A stretch of 64,000 nt of DNA, from positions 310,001-374,000 of the forward strand of contig CP141202.1 of assembly GCA_035609245.1 (NCBI GenBank), written 5' to 3'. The translations under genes and the position numbers were made by a program. Of the stretch, positions 27,763-36,431 are shown piece by piece (positions within the stretch are counted from its first letter, which is position 1; each line of letters opens with the position of its first letter). Source of the stretch: Bacteroidales bacterium MB20-C3-3. GTDB lineage: Bacteria > Bacteroidota > Bacteroidia > Bacteroidales > UBA932. The notes below the pieces were generated by a model. The model did not search any database, had not been told where the DNA came from, and saw only the letters and a program-made list of their open reading frames with translations.

Positions 27763-28854
27763 ATGTTTAACGAATATAATCCAATCAAAAACAAGGAGTT
27801 TCAGATCATGGACCACAAGGGAAAGATAGTGGCTAAAGATCTGATGCCTGCTATAGATGATGATAAGCTTCTAAAGGCATACAAGGATATGCTTTTTGCA
27901 AGGACTGCAGATCTGCAGATAGTCTCATATCAAAGACAGGGAAGAATTTACACTTATCCTCCAAATTATGGTCAAGAGGCTATTTCAGGGGCTGTTGGAG
28001 CACTGATTCGAGAAGATGACTGGTTAGTACCTGCCTTTAGAGAGATGGGTGCTATGCTGGCAAAAGGAGTGACATTAAAAGAGCTGTTTTTATATTTTAT
28101 GGGATACGAAGATGGCTCAAACTATAGTAAGGCAAAAAAAACATTACCTATCAGCGTCCCTATTGCATCTCAGTTTTTGCATGCTGCGGGACTTGGTTAT
28201 GCTATTAAATACAACAAAGAAAAAGATCTTGTCTATGCTTTTGTAGGTGATGGAGGAACATCAGAAGGAGATTTTCACGAAGCAATAAACTTTGCAGGTG
28301 TATGGAAAATTCCGGTTATTTTTATCATACAGAATAATCAGTATGGTATATCTACCCCAACCCGGATGCAGACAGCATCTGAAAACCTGGCTGTAAAAGC
28401 AGTTGCATATGGGGTAAAAGGCATTAAAGTAGATGGTAATGACTACTTTGCTATGTACAAAACTATTCAGGAATCAATTAGAATCTGTGAAGAAGGTGAA
28501 GGTCCCGTGCTTATTGAAGCAGTTACTTACAGAAAGGGAGCACACACTACATCAGATGATCCTACTAAATACAGAACCAAGGAGGAGGAGGAACTTTGGG
28601 ATATTAAGGATCCGTTAAAGAGGCTTAAGAGTTATCTTATTACCAAGAAACTGTGGAGTGAAAAAGAAGAGGAGAAGATTGTTGAACAGTTTAAGATTGA
28701 AGTTGACAGACAATTCATTGAAGCAGAAAATTATGGTCCGTATCCTAAAGAGGATATATTCAAGTATATGTATGCCGAGATGCCCGATGATTTGAAAGAT
28801 CAGGAGAGGGAGTATGAAAGGTTTCTGGAATGGAAGGCATCAAAAGTTAAATAA
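27763..28854 (+). CDS. pdhA: 2-oxoacid (pyruvate) dehydrogenase E1 component, alpha subunit
   Basis: Thiamine-diphosphate subunit that decarboxylates the 2-oxoacid. The 363 residues resemble the two-subunit E1 of Gram-positive bacteria and mitochondria. The ThDP motif runs from VGDGGTSEGDFHEAINFAG to IIQNNQYGIST, and the phosphorylation-loop region is YRKGAHTTSDDPTKYRT. The N-terminal tail (YNPIKNKEFQIMDHKGKIV) resembles the extension of PdhA-type proteins and supports the ATG at 27763. The four complex genes plus a lipoate ligase form one operon. Pyruvate is the likeliest substrate; a branched-chain 2-oxoacid dehydrogenase is the alternative and cannot be excluded by sequence. Confidence 0.9.
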   Translation: MFNEYNPIKNKEFQIMDHKGKIVAKDLMPAIDDDKLLKAYKDMLFARTADLQIVSYQRQGRIYTYPPNYGQEAISGAVGALIREDDWLVPAFREMGAMLAKGVTLKELFLYFMGYEDGSNYSKAKKTLPISVPIASQFLHAAGLGYAIKYNKEKDLVYAFVGDGGTSEGDFHEAINFAGVWKIPVIFIIQNNQYGISTPTRMQTASENLAVKAVAYGVKGIKVDGNDYFAMYKTIQESIRICEEGEGPVLIEAVTYRKGAHTTSDDPTKYRTKEEEELWDIKDPLKRLKSYLITKKLWSEKEEEKIVEQFKIEVDRQFIEAENYGPYPKEDIFKYMYAEMPDDLKDQEREYERFLEWKASKVK

Positions 28855-28881
28855 TAACATACCTAAAAAAGAGAAAGAGTA

Positions 28882-29859
28882 ATGAAAATAATGAATATGG
28901 TCAATGCTATTAATGATGCATTGGATATTAAGTTAAGTGAAGACAGGAGCGTTGTTGTTTACGGAGAAGATGTTGGTGTTGAAGGTGGTGTTTTCCGGGT
29001 TACAGAGGGTTTGCAGCTAAAGCATGGTGCAGAGAGGGTGTTTGACTCTCCTCTGGCTGAGTCAGGTATAGTGGGTACTGCTATCGGTATGGCAATTGCC
29101 GGAATGAGACCAGTTGTTGAGATGCAGTTCTGTGGATTTATTTATCCAGCTTTTAATCAGATAATCAGCCATGCATCAAGAATGCATAACAGATCAAGAG
29201 GGCAACACAAAACTCCTATGGTAATCAGAATGCCATATGGTGGAGGAATAAATGCACTTGAACATCATAGTGAGAGTATGGAAGCAATTTTTGGTCATAT
29301 TCCCGGGCTAAAAGTTATTGCCCCTTCAACTCCGCATGATGCCAAGGGTATGCTGATTTCTGCCATAGAAAGCAATGACACAATTCTCTACATGGAACCA
29401 AAGAGAATATACAGAGCTATTAAACAAGAAGTTGCGGAAGGCAAATTTACTATTCCTCTTGGAAAAGCAAATGTACTTTCTCAAGGGACGGATGTTACAG
29501 TAGTCTCATTTGGAGCGATGATAAGAGAGGTTCAGAAAGCAATGGTAATGGCAAAAGAGGCTGGGATAAGTGTTGAATTAATTGACCTTAGATCAATCTA
29601 TCCAATAGATAAAGAGACAATTGCCAAATCGGTTAAGAAAACAGGACGGATTATTACAGTCACAGAGGGGCCAAAGTCGTTTGGGTTAGGGGCTGAGATA
29701 AGCCAGATTGCGATTGAAGAGGCATTCCTTCACCTTGAGGCACCACCTGCCCGGGTATCAGGTTACGATGTGATTGTACCACTTCCTAAAGGAGAGCATC
29801 ACTATATGCAGGATCCTCTTAAAATTTTCTATGAGATTGAAAAAATTGTAAAATATTGA
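28882..29859 (+). CDS. pdhB: 2-oxoacid (pyruvate) dehydrogenase E1 component, beta subunit
   Basis: The 325-residue E1 beta subunit, which completes the ThDP site with E1 alpha. Typical stretches are VVVYGEDVGVEGGVFRVTEG, the DSPLAESGIVGTAIGMAIAG loop, EMQFCGFIYPAFNQI, MPYGGGINALEHHSES, and the C-terminal transketolase domain (VTVVSFGAMIREVQKA, ELIDLRSIYPIDKETI). It lies 27 bp after E1 alpha and 4 bp before E2. Confidence 0.92.
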   Translation: MKIMNMVNAINDALDIKLSEDRSVVVYGEDVGVEGGVFRVTEGLQLKHGAERVFDSPLAESGIVGTAIGMAIAGMRPVVEMQFCGFIYPAFNQIISHASRMHNRSRGQHKTPMVIRMPYGGGINALEHHSESMEAIFGHIPGLKVIAPSTPHDAKGMLISAIESNDTILYMEPKRIYRAIKQEVAEGKFTIPLGKANVLSQGTDVTVVSFGAMIREVQKAMVMAKEAGISVELIDLRSIYPIDKETIAKSVKKTGRIITVTEGPKSFGLGAEISQIAIEEAFLHLEAPPARVSGYDVIVPLPKGEHHYMQDPLKIFYEIEKIVKY

Positions 29860-29863
29860 AATT

Positions 29864-31153
29864 ATGAGATATATATTCAAATTTCCCGATATAGGCGAGG
29901 GTCTTGAAGAGGGGACTATTGTTGAATGGCATGTAGAGAAGGGACAGAGAGTTAAAATGGGAGATTCATTGGTAACAATGGAGACCGATAAAGTAGTCAC
30001 AGCCATCCCCTCCCCCAGAGATGGTGTAATAGCTGCCAAATTCGGCAAAGTTGGAGAAACAATACATGTTGGCTCAGCTCTTGTTGAGATTGATATTGCA
30101 GGTGTTGAAGGAGAGGCCGCGGTTGAAGAGGCAGCTAAAACAGAAGCTGTTAACGAAGAGGGGGCTGGAGTAGTAGGTACTCTTGAAGTAGCAGGCAATA
30201 ATGCCGTTCTATCGGCAAGTAAAGAGGGTGTAGAAACTTCATCTGCAACCTTATCCAGAAGCCAAAAAGTATTGGCTACACCAGTTGCAAGAGCTTTGGC
30301 AAAAGATAGTGGCCTGGATATCAACAATGTGAAAGGTACTGGTCCGGCAGGTCGTGTGACAAAAGATGATATTTTAAGAGAACTTTCGGATTCATCCAAG
30401 TCAAAAATTTCTTCTAAAAACTCACCGGTTAATGACAAAGCAGTATTAACAGAGCCTTTAGTTGAAATTGAACCTTTATCTCAGATTAGAAAAACTATTG
30501 CAAAGAACATGATTCAAAGCAAACATAATGCAGCTCATATGACTGTATTTGAAGAGGTTGAGATAAGTGAGCTGGATAAAGTAAGAAAGAGATATAAGGA
30601 GGTATACTCTCAAAATGGTGTAAAGCTTACATACTTAGCTTTTATAATTAAAGCTACAGCTTTGTCTCTCAAAAAATTCAGAGCTCTCAATGCAGAGATG
30701 GATATGGAGAGAGGAAATATGATCTATAAAAAGTACTATAATATTGGAATTGCAATAGATACCGCAAAAGGACTGGTTGTTCCAGTTATTAGAAATGCAG
30801 ACAAGTTAACTATTAAAGAGATTGCTTTAGAAATTCAAAATTTTTCAGACAAAGCTAAAGATGGAAAACTTACTCTTGATGACATGAAAGATGGTACATT
30901 TACAATAACAAGTTATGGCAGCATTGGAGGATTATTTGCCGTTCCGGTAATAAACTATCCACAAGCCGGAATTCTAGGCATTGGAAGAATTGATAAGAAA
31001 CCTGTTGTAAAGGGAGAGAATGTTGTCCCAGGACTCGTTCTTCCTCTTTCGCTAAGTGTAGATCACAGAATAGCAGATGGAGGAGAAACAGCAAGGTTTA
31101 TAAACACAATAATGGGTTATCTATCAGATCCTGTAAGTATAATAATGGAATAA
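29864..31153 (+). CDS. Dihydrolipoamide acyltransferase (E2 of 2-oxoacid dehydrogenase)
   Basis: Core subunit that carries the acyl group on a lipoyl arm and transfers it to CoA. The 429 residues contain one lipoyl domain (1-80) with the acceptor Lys43 in METDKVVTAI, an Ala/Glu/Val-rich linker, an E3/E1-binding domain (about 141-176, ATPVARALAKDSGLDINNV, GPAGRVTKDDIL), a second linker, and the catalytic domain with the active-site His near 401 in DHRIADGGETARF. One lipoyl domain is the simplest architecture for the family. Substrate (acetyl or branched-chain) is set by the E1/E2 pair and stays uncertain. Confidence 0.93.
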   Translation: MRYIFKFPDIGEGLEEGTIVEWHVEKGQRVKMGDSLVTMETDKVVTAIPSPRDGVIAAKFGKVGETIHVGSALVEIDIAGVEGEAAVEEAAKTEAVNEEGAGVVGTLEVAGNNAVLSASKEGVETSSATLSRSQKVLATPVARALAKDSGLDINNVKGTGPAGRVTKDDILRELSDSSKSKISSKNSPVNDKAVLTEPLVEIEPLSQIRKTIAKNMIQSKHNAAHMTVFEEVEISELDKVRKRYKEVYSQNGVKLTYLAFIIKATALSLKKFRALNAEMDMERGNMIYKKYYNIGIAIDTAKGLVVPVIRNADKLTIKEIALEIQNFSDKAKDGKLTLDDMKDGTFTITSYGSIGGLFAVPVINYPQAGILGIGRIDKKPVVKGENVVPGLVLPLSLSVDHRIADGGETARFINTIMGYLSDPVSIIME

Positions 31154-31170
31154 CCAAAGAGGATATAATT

Positions 31171-32523
31171 ATGTATGATTTAATAATAATAGGTTCAGGT
31201 CCTGCAGGTTATGTTGCAGCCATTAGAGCCGGGCAAGTTGGCCTTAAGACAGCAATCATAGAAAAGAACCAGATTGGAGGTATGTGCCTGAACTGGGGAT
31301 GTATCCCCTCTAAATCCATGATGGAAAGCGTAAAACTATATCAAAGAATAACAAAAGATTCTGCAAGATTTGGTATTGAGGGTATAGATAAAAAGAGCGT
31401 ATCTTTCAACTGGAGCAAGGGAATTAAAAGGGCAGACACTATTGTCAAAAGACTTACAGGAGGAGTTGAATTTCTGTTAAAGAAAAATGGAGTTGACATT
31501 ATCAACGGAGAGGCAAAAATCATCTCCTCTAAATCAGTACTTGTAGACAATAGATTACTGGAGACTAAAAATATAATAATTGCAACCGGATCCTCTTCTC
31601 CAAAAATCGAAACAGAACACGATGATTTAGTAATTGAACCAAAAAAGCTATTCACAGAAAGGGAGGTCCCTCAGAATATAGTTGTACTGGGCAAATCTCC
31701 AGTTGCTATTGAGCTTGCACAACTCTTTAACATGATGGATAGAAAAGTTACTCTGATATCGGATACCACTTTTATCATGCCTAAAGCCGATACTTATGTC
31801 AGAAATTATATGGAGAGCAAATTAAAAAAAGATAGAATTGACATAATATATAACACTTCAATCTCCTCATTATCTGAAATATGGAAAGACAATAAGCTAT
31901 TCCTTGCAGGAAAAGAGATTGACTGCGACCTGATAATAAATGCAAATGACAGAAAAGGCAATATCATTCCAACTGAAATTGATATCTCTGTCAAAGATGG
32001 GTTCATATCAGTAGACGAGAATTGTGAAACATCTGTTGAGGGTATATTTGCAGTAGGTGATGTAAACGGAACTGCTATGTTTGCCCATATTGGATCTGCT
32101 CAGGGTCTGTTTGTAATAAACAGACTTAAGGGAATAGAGGGGAAACTTGATATAAACAAGTTACCAATGAATATGTATACTGTTCCGGAGGCCGCTCAGA
32201 TTGGTTTTACAGAAGATAAACTGAAAGAGGACGGAGTAGACTACAAGGTTAGTGAATTTCCTCTATCTGCAAATGGAAAGGCTCAAACAGAGGGATCTGC
32301 TGAGGGCTTTGTAAGAATCTTATCAGACAATAAACTTGGAGAGGTTTTAGGAGTACAGATTGTTGCCCCAAATGCGACAGATATGATTAATGAAGCTGCT
32401 GCATACATTCAACTGGAATCAACTGTATACGATATAGCTCAAACTGTCCATACTCATCCAACTGTTTCTGAAGTATTTATGGAAGCTGGATTTGAAGCAG
32501 TAGACAGAGCAATTCATAAATAG
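31171..32523 (+). CDS. lpdA: Dihydrolipoamide dehydrogenase (E3)
   Basis: Flavoprotein that reoxidises the lipoyl arm and reduces NAD+. The 450 residues have the FAD motif IIIGSGPAGYVAAIRAG, the redox-active disulfide GGMCLNWGCIPSKS (Cys39, Cys44), the NAD domain (VVLGKSPVAIELAQLFNMM), the second FAD motif GIFAVGDVNG, and the dimer-interface catalytic pair HTHPTVSE. The NAD-domain glycine motif reads GKSPVA rather than the common GGGxxG, a mild deviation. It ends the complex genes; a hairpin separates it from the lipoate ligase gene. Confidence 0.94.
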   Translation: MYDLIIIGSGPAGYVAAIRAGQVGLKTAIIEKNQIGGMCLNWGCIPSKSMMESVKLYQRITKDSARFGIEGIDKKSVSFNWSKGIKRADTIVKRLTGGVEFLLKKNGVDIINGEAKIISSKSVLVDNRLLETKNIIIATGSSSPKIETEHDDLVIEPKKLFTEREVPQNIVVLGKSPVAIELAQLFNMMDRKVTLISDTTFIMPKADTYVRNYMESKLKKDRIDIIYNTSISSLSEIWKDNKLFLAGKEIDCDLIINANDRKGNIIPTEIDISVKDGFISVDENCETSVEGIFAVGDVNGTAMFAHIGSAQGLFVINRLKGIEGKLDINKLPMNMYTVPEAAQIGFTEDKLKEDGVDYKVSEFPLSANGKAQTEGSAEGFVRILSDNKLGEVLGVQIVAPNATDMINEAAAYIQLESTVYDIAQTVHTHPTVSEVFMEAGFEAVDRAIHK

Positions 32524-32537
32524 ATAATAACACTTTT

Positions 32538-32562
32538 AGCAGGCCCACTTTTAGGGCCTGCT
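32538..32562 (+). terminator. GC-rich hairpin between lpdA and the lipoate ligase gene
   Basis: A perfect 9-bp stem (AGCAGGCCC / GGGCCTGCT) with a 7-base loop starts 15 bases after the lpdA stop and ends six bases before the next ATG. There is no T-run, so it may be a partial terminator, an mRNA stabiliser for the dehydrogenase message, or a structure that limits translation of the ligase. Confidence 0.55.
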
Positions 32563-32568
32563 TGATTA

Positions 32569-33213
32569 ATGATGCCAAACCAAATCACAGCACTCCCCTA
32601 CTCTCTGCCTGATGCAGATATATTGTTGCCTGACAATAGCAACAGATATAAGATATGGGTACCGGATAGAATTTATATTGTTCTTGGTCGGTCAAACAAT
32701 GTTGAGAATGCACTTATTAAAGAAAATGTATTACAAGATGATCTCATAGTGATGCAGAGGCCATCAGGAGGTGAAACAGTTATCCTTACTCCTTCAACAT
32801 TGGTATTCTCAATAAAATTCCCCTTGTTAAAAAGGGTTGATCCGCAGATACTATTTAAGACAATTAATAACTCTCTTATTGAGGAATTCATATCAGCTGG
32901 AGTTGAGGGCGTATATTCAAAAGGGATCTCTGATTTGTCAATTGAAAATCAGAAAATCATGGGTTCATCAATGTATCTAAAAGATAATCAGTATTTTTAT
33001 CATGCCGTTTTAAATATTTCTGAAGACCCGGCACTTTTTTCAAGGTATCTTAAGCATCCAGGCAAGGAGCCCGATTATCGGAAAGGAAGAAGCCACTCTG
33101 AATTTGTAACATCTCTGTGGAAAAAGGGATATATAATTAATGAAGACAAATCTATTGAAATTATAAGAAGAGCAATTGAAAAAACACTGAGAGTCATATC
33201 TTTTACAGAATAA
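32569..33213 (+). CDS. Lipoate--protein ligase family protein (single domain)
   Basis: A 214-residue biotin/lipoate A/B ligase fold enzyme, expected to attach lipoate (or octanoate) to the E2 lysine of the complex encoded just upstream. The conserved RRxSGGG-type loop appears as QRPSGGETVI and the catalytic Lys as the K of QKIMGSSMYLKDNQYFYHA. It lacks the C-terminal accessory domain of the large LplA, as do LipM/LipL-type transferases, so amidotransferase or octanoyltransferase activity is an alternative. ATG 32569 is followed directly by a second ATG at 32572; either could be used. Confidence 0.82.
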   Translation: MMPNQITALPYSLPDADILLPDNSNRYKIWVPDRIYIVLGRSNNVENALIKENVLQDDLIVMQRPSGGETVILTPSTLVFSIKFPLLKRVDPQILFKTINNSLIEEFISAGVEGVYSKGISDLSIENQKIMGSSMYLKDNQYFYHAVLNISEDPALFSRYLKHPGKEPDYRKGRSHSEFVTSLWKKGYIINEDKSIEIIRRAIEKTLRVISFTE

Positions 33214-33218
33214 TTTTA

Positions 33219-33226
33219 TACATTTG
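33219..33226 (+). promoter_or_regulatory. Candidate -7 element for the hybrid kinase gene
   Basis: TACATTTG matches TAnnTTTG and lies 26 bases before the ATG at 33252, right after the ligase stop codon. No -33 TTTG at the usual spacing. Confidence 0.35.
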
Positions 33227-33251
33227 GCGCCGGATATCTCTTTTGCGCAGT

Positions 33252-35165
33252 ATGGATCAAATAGCATTATCAAAATTTTTATTTGAAAACAATCCACAAC
33301 CCATGTGGATTTATGATATCTATACTCTCTGTTTCCTGGAAGTAAACAATGCAGCAATAGCAAAATACGGGTACTCAAGAGATGAATTCAGTAAAATGAC
33401 TATCAAAGATATCAGGCCCCATGAAGATGTTAACTCTCTGATTGAAGATATTCAACAATCCTCTGATGAAATTAATATTTCCAAAAATTGCTGGAGACAT
33501 AAATTTAAGTCTGGAGAAATAATTTATGTTGAAATCAATTCACACAGATTATTATACAATGGGAAGGAGTCTAGACTCGTTATTGCAAATGAGATCACTG
33601 AACTTCTTGAGGCAAAAGCTAAAACAAAACTTCTCTCTAAACTATCTGCAGCTGTTAATGAGAGCAACTCATCCGTAATAATTACTGATGAGAATGGCTC
33701 TATAGAATATGTTAATCCTGCATATACAAAAATATCTGGTTTCGATATTAAAGAGGTAACAGGTAGAAAGCCATCCATAACCAAATCCCACCTTCATTCA
33801 GATAAATTCTACAGTGATCTCTGGGAAACTATTTTATCCGGAAAAAGCTGGAGAGGTGAAATTGCAAATAAAAACAGAGAAGGAAAAATATTTTGGGAAA
33901 ATGTTACAATTGCTCCTATTCTAGACGATAAAGGTAAGATTTCAAACTTCGTTGCGATTAAAGATGATATAACTACCCAGAAACAGCTAATTGAGGATTT
34001 AATAAATGCTAAGAACAGAGCAGAAGAGAGCGACAGAATAAAGACCAGATTTCTCGCAACTATGTCCCATGAGTTAAGAACACCACTCAACGCTATTATT
34101 GGCTTTTCAGATTTGCTGTCTGATGATCTTACAAAAGATGATATTGATTCATATGCAACAACTATAAATAAAAGTGGAAGGCACCTTTTGAGTTTGATTG
34201 AAGAGCTGTTTGATATCAGCCTTATTGAGTCAGGACAGATAAAGCTTAATTATGAGGATGTAGAACTCGCTGATTTAATCAATCAAATATTCGCTGTTAT
34301 ATCAAGAGAGCAGAAATTAATGGGGCGGCAATCTGTTAAGCTATGTATCTCTACTCCATCAAAATCCAGGAGGGACAAAACAATTATTTCAACAGATCAG
34401 AAGAGGTTAAAACAAATTCTTGTAAATCTGCTTAAAAATGCACTTAAATTTACAGAAAAAGGATCTATCGAATATGGATATGAATCAATAATAGATAATG
34501 ACTCAGGATTACTTAAGTTTTTTGTAAAAGACTCTGGGATTGGTATACCAAAAGAGAAGTTGAATTTAATCTTTGAAGAGTTCCAGCAAGGAGATACTTA
34601 TCATACAAAAGCATTTGCAGGAGCTGGTCTGGGATTGGCTATCGCAAAAAAATTGGTAGAGAGTCTTGGAGGAAAGATATGGGTTGAATCTGAAGAAAAT
34701 AGAGGCAGTATTTTCAATTTTACATTACCCTTAAAAAAGAAAAATTATTTTTATAAAATTGAGGAGGACAATATAGTGAACGAACGAATTTATGATTTTT
34801 CAGGAATAAGTATCCTCCTGGCAGAGGATGACGATCCTAGCTTTTTACTGATAAAGGCAATAATGAAGAAAACTAATATTGACATTTTTAGGGCTAAAAC
34901 CGGATCTGAAGCTTTAAAAATTGTCCAGAATAATGAACATATTGCTCTAGTGTTGATGGATATTAACATGCCTGACATGAATGGTTATGAAGCAACAAGA
35001 GAGATTAAGAAATTAAAACCAGATATTCCTGTTGTTGCACAAACTGCATATTCAATATCAGGAGACAGAGAAAAGATTTTAGACTCAGGCTTTGATGACT
35101 ACATTTCAAAGCCTATTAAGAAGGAGGATTTATATAATTTAATTGAGCGTTTCACAATTAAATAA
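33252..35165 (+). CDS. PAS-domain hybrid sensor histidine kinase
   Basis: A cytoplasmic 637-residue two-component protein without membrane helices. Order: PAS1 (about 5-115), PAS2 plus PAC (about 130-255, ITDENGSIEYVNPAYTKISG), HisKA with the phospho-acceptor His near 273 in MSHELRTPLNAIIGFSDLL, HATPase_c (KNALKFTEKG, DSGIGIPKEKL, GAGLGLAIAKKL), and a C-terminal receiver (about 518-635) with the phospho-acceptor Asp near 569 in LMDINMPDMNG and Lys in SKPIKKEDL. The signal is unknown; the soluble PAS pair suggests an internal cue such as redox or a small ligand. ATG 33252 is preferred to TTG 33243. No DNA-binding partner is adjacent, but its stop overlaps the start of the SRAP gene (TAATG). 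Confidence 0.92.
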   Translation: MDQIALSKFLFENNPQPMWIYDIYTLCFLEVNNAAIAKYGYSRDEFSKMTIKDIRPHEDVNSLIEDIQQSSDEINISKNCWRHKFKSGEIIYVEINSHRLLYNGKESRLVIANEITELLEAKAKTKLLSKLSAAVNESNSSVIITDENGSIEYVNPAYTKISGFDIKEVTGRKPSITKSHLHSDKFYSDLWETILSGKSWRGEIANKNREGKIFWENVTIAPILDDKGKISNFVAIKDDITTQKQLIEDLINAKNRAEESDRIKTRFLATMSHELRTPLNAIIGFSDLLSDDLTKDDIDSYATTINKSGRHLLSLIEELFDISLIESGQIKLNYEDVELADLINQIFAVISREQKLMGRQSVKLCISTPSKSRRDKTIISTDQKRLKQILVNLLKNALKFTEKGSIEYGYESIIDNDSGLLKFFVKDSGIGIPKEKLNLIFEEFQQGDTYHTKAFAGAGLGLAIAKKLVESLGGKIWVESEENRGSIFNFTLPLKKKNYFYKIEEDNIVNERIYDFSGISILLAEDDDPSFLLIKAIMKKTNIDIFRAKTGSEALKIVQNNEHIALVLMDINMPDMNGYEATREIKKLKPDIPVVAQTAYSISGDREKILDSGFDDYISKPIKKEDLYNLIERFTIK

Positions 35166-35833
35166 TGTGTTTCTACTTTAAACAATCTAAAGAGGCTCTA
35201 GAGGTGGCAAACAGGTTTAAACTCACTATTCCTGAAACTGATACTTATGTTAACCCTATAATTTATAATGCATTTTCTCATCCACTTTGCGAAACTATAA
35301 CTTCAACTAATCCTTCTTGCATTACCCGGCTGTCATGGGGGTTAATTCCTCAAGGGGCTTCAGATAAATCAATCAGAGAGAAAACTCTAAACGCAAGGAT
35401 AGAGACAGCAGATATAGTCAAATCTTTTAAAAATCACATAAATAACAGATGTATTGTTATTGCTGATGGATTCTTTGAATGGAAGCACTTAAAAACATTG
35501 GCAGGTAATAAATTACAGAAATTTCTGATTACATCTGCTGATGATACCCTATTTGCATTTGCAGGTATCTACTCTTTCTGGTATAGTGCTGAAAGTAATG
35601 AAAATATTGGTACATTTTCGATTTTAACCACAGCTGCAAACGAGCTAATGAGCGAAATTCACAATACAAAAAAAAGGATGCCGGTTATCCTGAAAAAAGT
35701 GGATGAGCAGAGTTGGTTACAGGGCACTGACCTCAGAGAGTTTGCATACCCATATTCCGTTAATTTGATAGCCAGTCAAGTTAAAGATGATTATAAAATA
35801 AAAAGAGGAGACAACAGCAGCCTCCTCTTCTAA
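35165..35833 (+). CDS. SRAP protein, YedK/HMCES-like abasic-site shield
   Basis: A 222-residue SOS response-associated peptidase family protein. The family caps abasic sites in single-stranded DNA by a covalent link to Cys2 after Met removal. Cys2 is present (MCFYFKQ), as are LNARIETA, the active-site Glu in GFFEW, AGIYSFW, and the His of EIHNTKKRMPVIL. The gene starts on the last base of the hybrid kinase stop, an unexpected coupling of a signalling protein with DNA-damage tolerance. Other damage-response genes (umuD/umuC) lie about 7 kb away on the same strand. Confidence 0.92.
   Translation: MCFYFKQSKEALEVANRFKLTIPETDTYVNPIIYNAFSHPLCETITSTNPSCITRLSWGLIPQGASDKSIREKTLNARIETADIVKSFKNHINNRCIVIADGFFEWKHLKTLAGNKLQKFLITSADDTLFAFAGIYSFWYSAESNENIGTFSILTTAANELMSEIHNTKKRMPVILKKVDEQSWLQGTDLREFAYPYSVNLIASQVKDDYKIKRGDNSSLLF
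35803..35829. terminator. Hairpin at the SRAP / hsp20 convergence
   Basis: AAGAGGAG and CTCCTCTT form an 8-bp stem with an 11-base loop at the very end of the SRAP gene, followed by a T-rich stretch, with the convergent hsp20 stop 20 bases further on. It could terminate both genes. Confidence 0.4.
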
Positions 35834-35848
35834 AGTTTTATAATTTAA

Positions 35849-36292
35849 TTACTTAATATCTATCAATCTAACAGGCTTAGGCTTAGCCTCTTCCCTTTTA
35901 GGTATAACAACTGATAATATCCCATTTTCATATTTAGCTTCAATCTTCTCGCTGTTAACAGAAAGCGGCAAGCTGAAAGATCTGCAAAAAGATTGGTAAC
36001 TGAACTCCTTTCTGGAATAAGATTCTTCATTATTATCAGTTTCATTCTTTTTCTCCGATGAAATCTTAAGAGTACCTTGATTAATTTCAATAGAAAAATC
36101 CTTTTTGTCAAATCCGGGAGCTGCTACTTCAATTTCAAAATCATCAGAAGTCTCCTTAATGTTAACTGATGGAATGGTAGTATTTGTTTTGGAGTAATTT
36201 TTCAAACTCCAGTCGTTCCAGTCATTGTTTAAAAATTCATTAAACAAATTTGTCCAAGCCGGAACTGTTTCATTTCTTCTTATTAGTGTCAT
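35849..36292 (-). CDS. Hsp20 family small heat-shock protein
   Basis: A 147-residue alpha-crystallin-domain chaperone that holds unfolding proteins. The N-terminal arm (about 1-45, WTNLFNEFLNNDWNDWS) is short, and the alpha-crystallin domain (about 46-138) contains VNIKETSDDFEIEVAAPGFDK split over strands, the AYENG-like YENGILSVVIPK near the end, and the C-terminal KPVRLIDIK anchoring tail in place of the usual IxI motif. It has a strong Shine-Dalgarno AGGAGG (36305-36300), unusual for this phylum, fitting high expression on stress. Confidence 0.92.
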   Translation of the reverse strand: MTLIRRNETVPAWTNLFNEFLNNDWNDWSLKNYSKTNTTIPSVNIKETSDDFEIEVAAPGFDKKDFSIEINQGTLKISSEKKNETDNNEESYSRKEFSYQSFCRSFSLPLSVNSEKIEAKYENGILSVVIPKREEAKPKPVRLIDIK

Positions 36293-36299
36293 AGTAATA

Positions 36300-36305
36300 C
36301 CTCCT
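36300..36305 (-). promoter_or_regulatory. Strong Shine-Dalgarno of hsp20
   Basis: On the minus strand AGGAGG stands seven bases before the hsp20 ATG. Bacteroidetes genes mostly lack such sites and rely on A-rich leaders, as the other genes here do, so this one stands out. The rest of the 36293-36431 gap is AT-rich with no gene; a 7-bp dyad (36422-36438) overlaps the stop of the next gene. Confidence 0.6.
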
Positions 36306-36431
36306 ATTAATTAATTGTTCTTTCATAAATATATCAAATGAAATACCAATTGTTATAAATTAATAAGATTAAGACATATTGTCATTTTAAGAATAAAAAA
36401 TATGACAAAAATTCAGCTATGCAACTGACTG

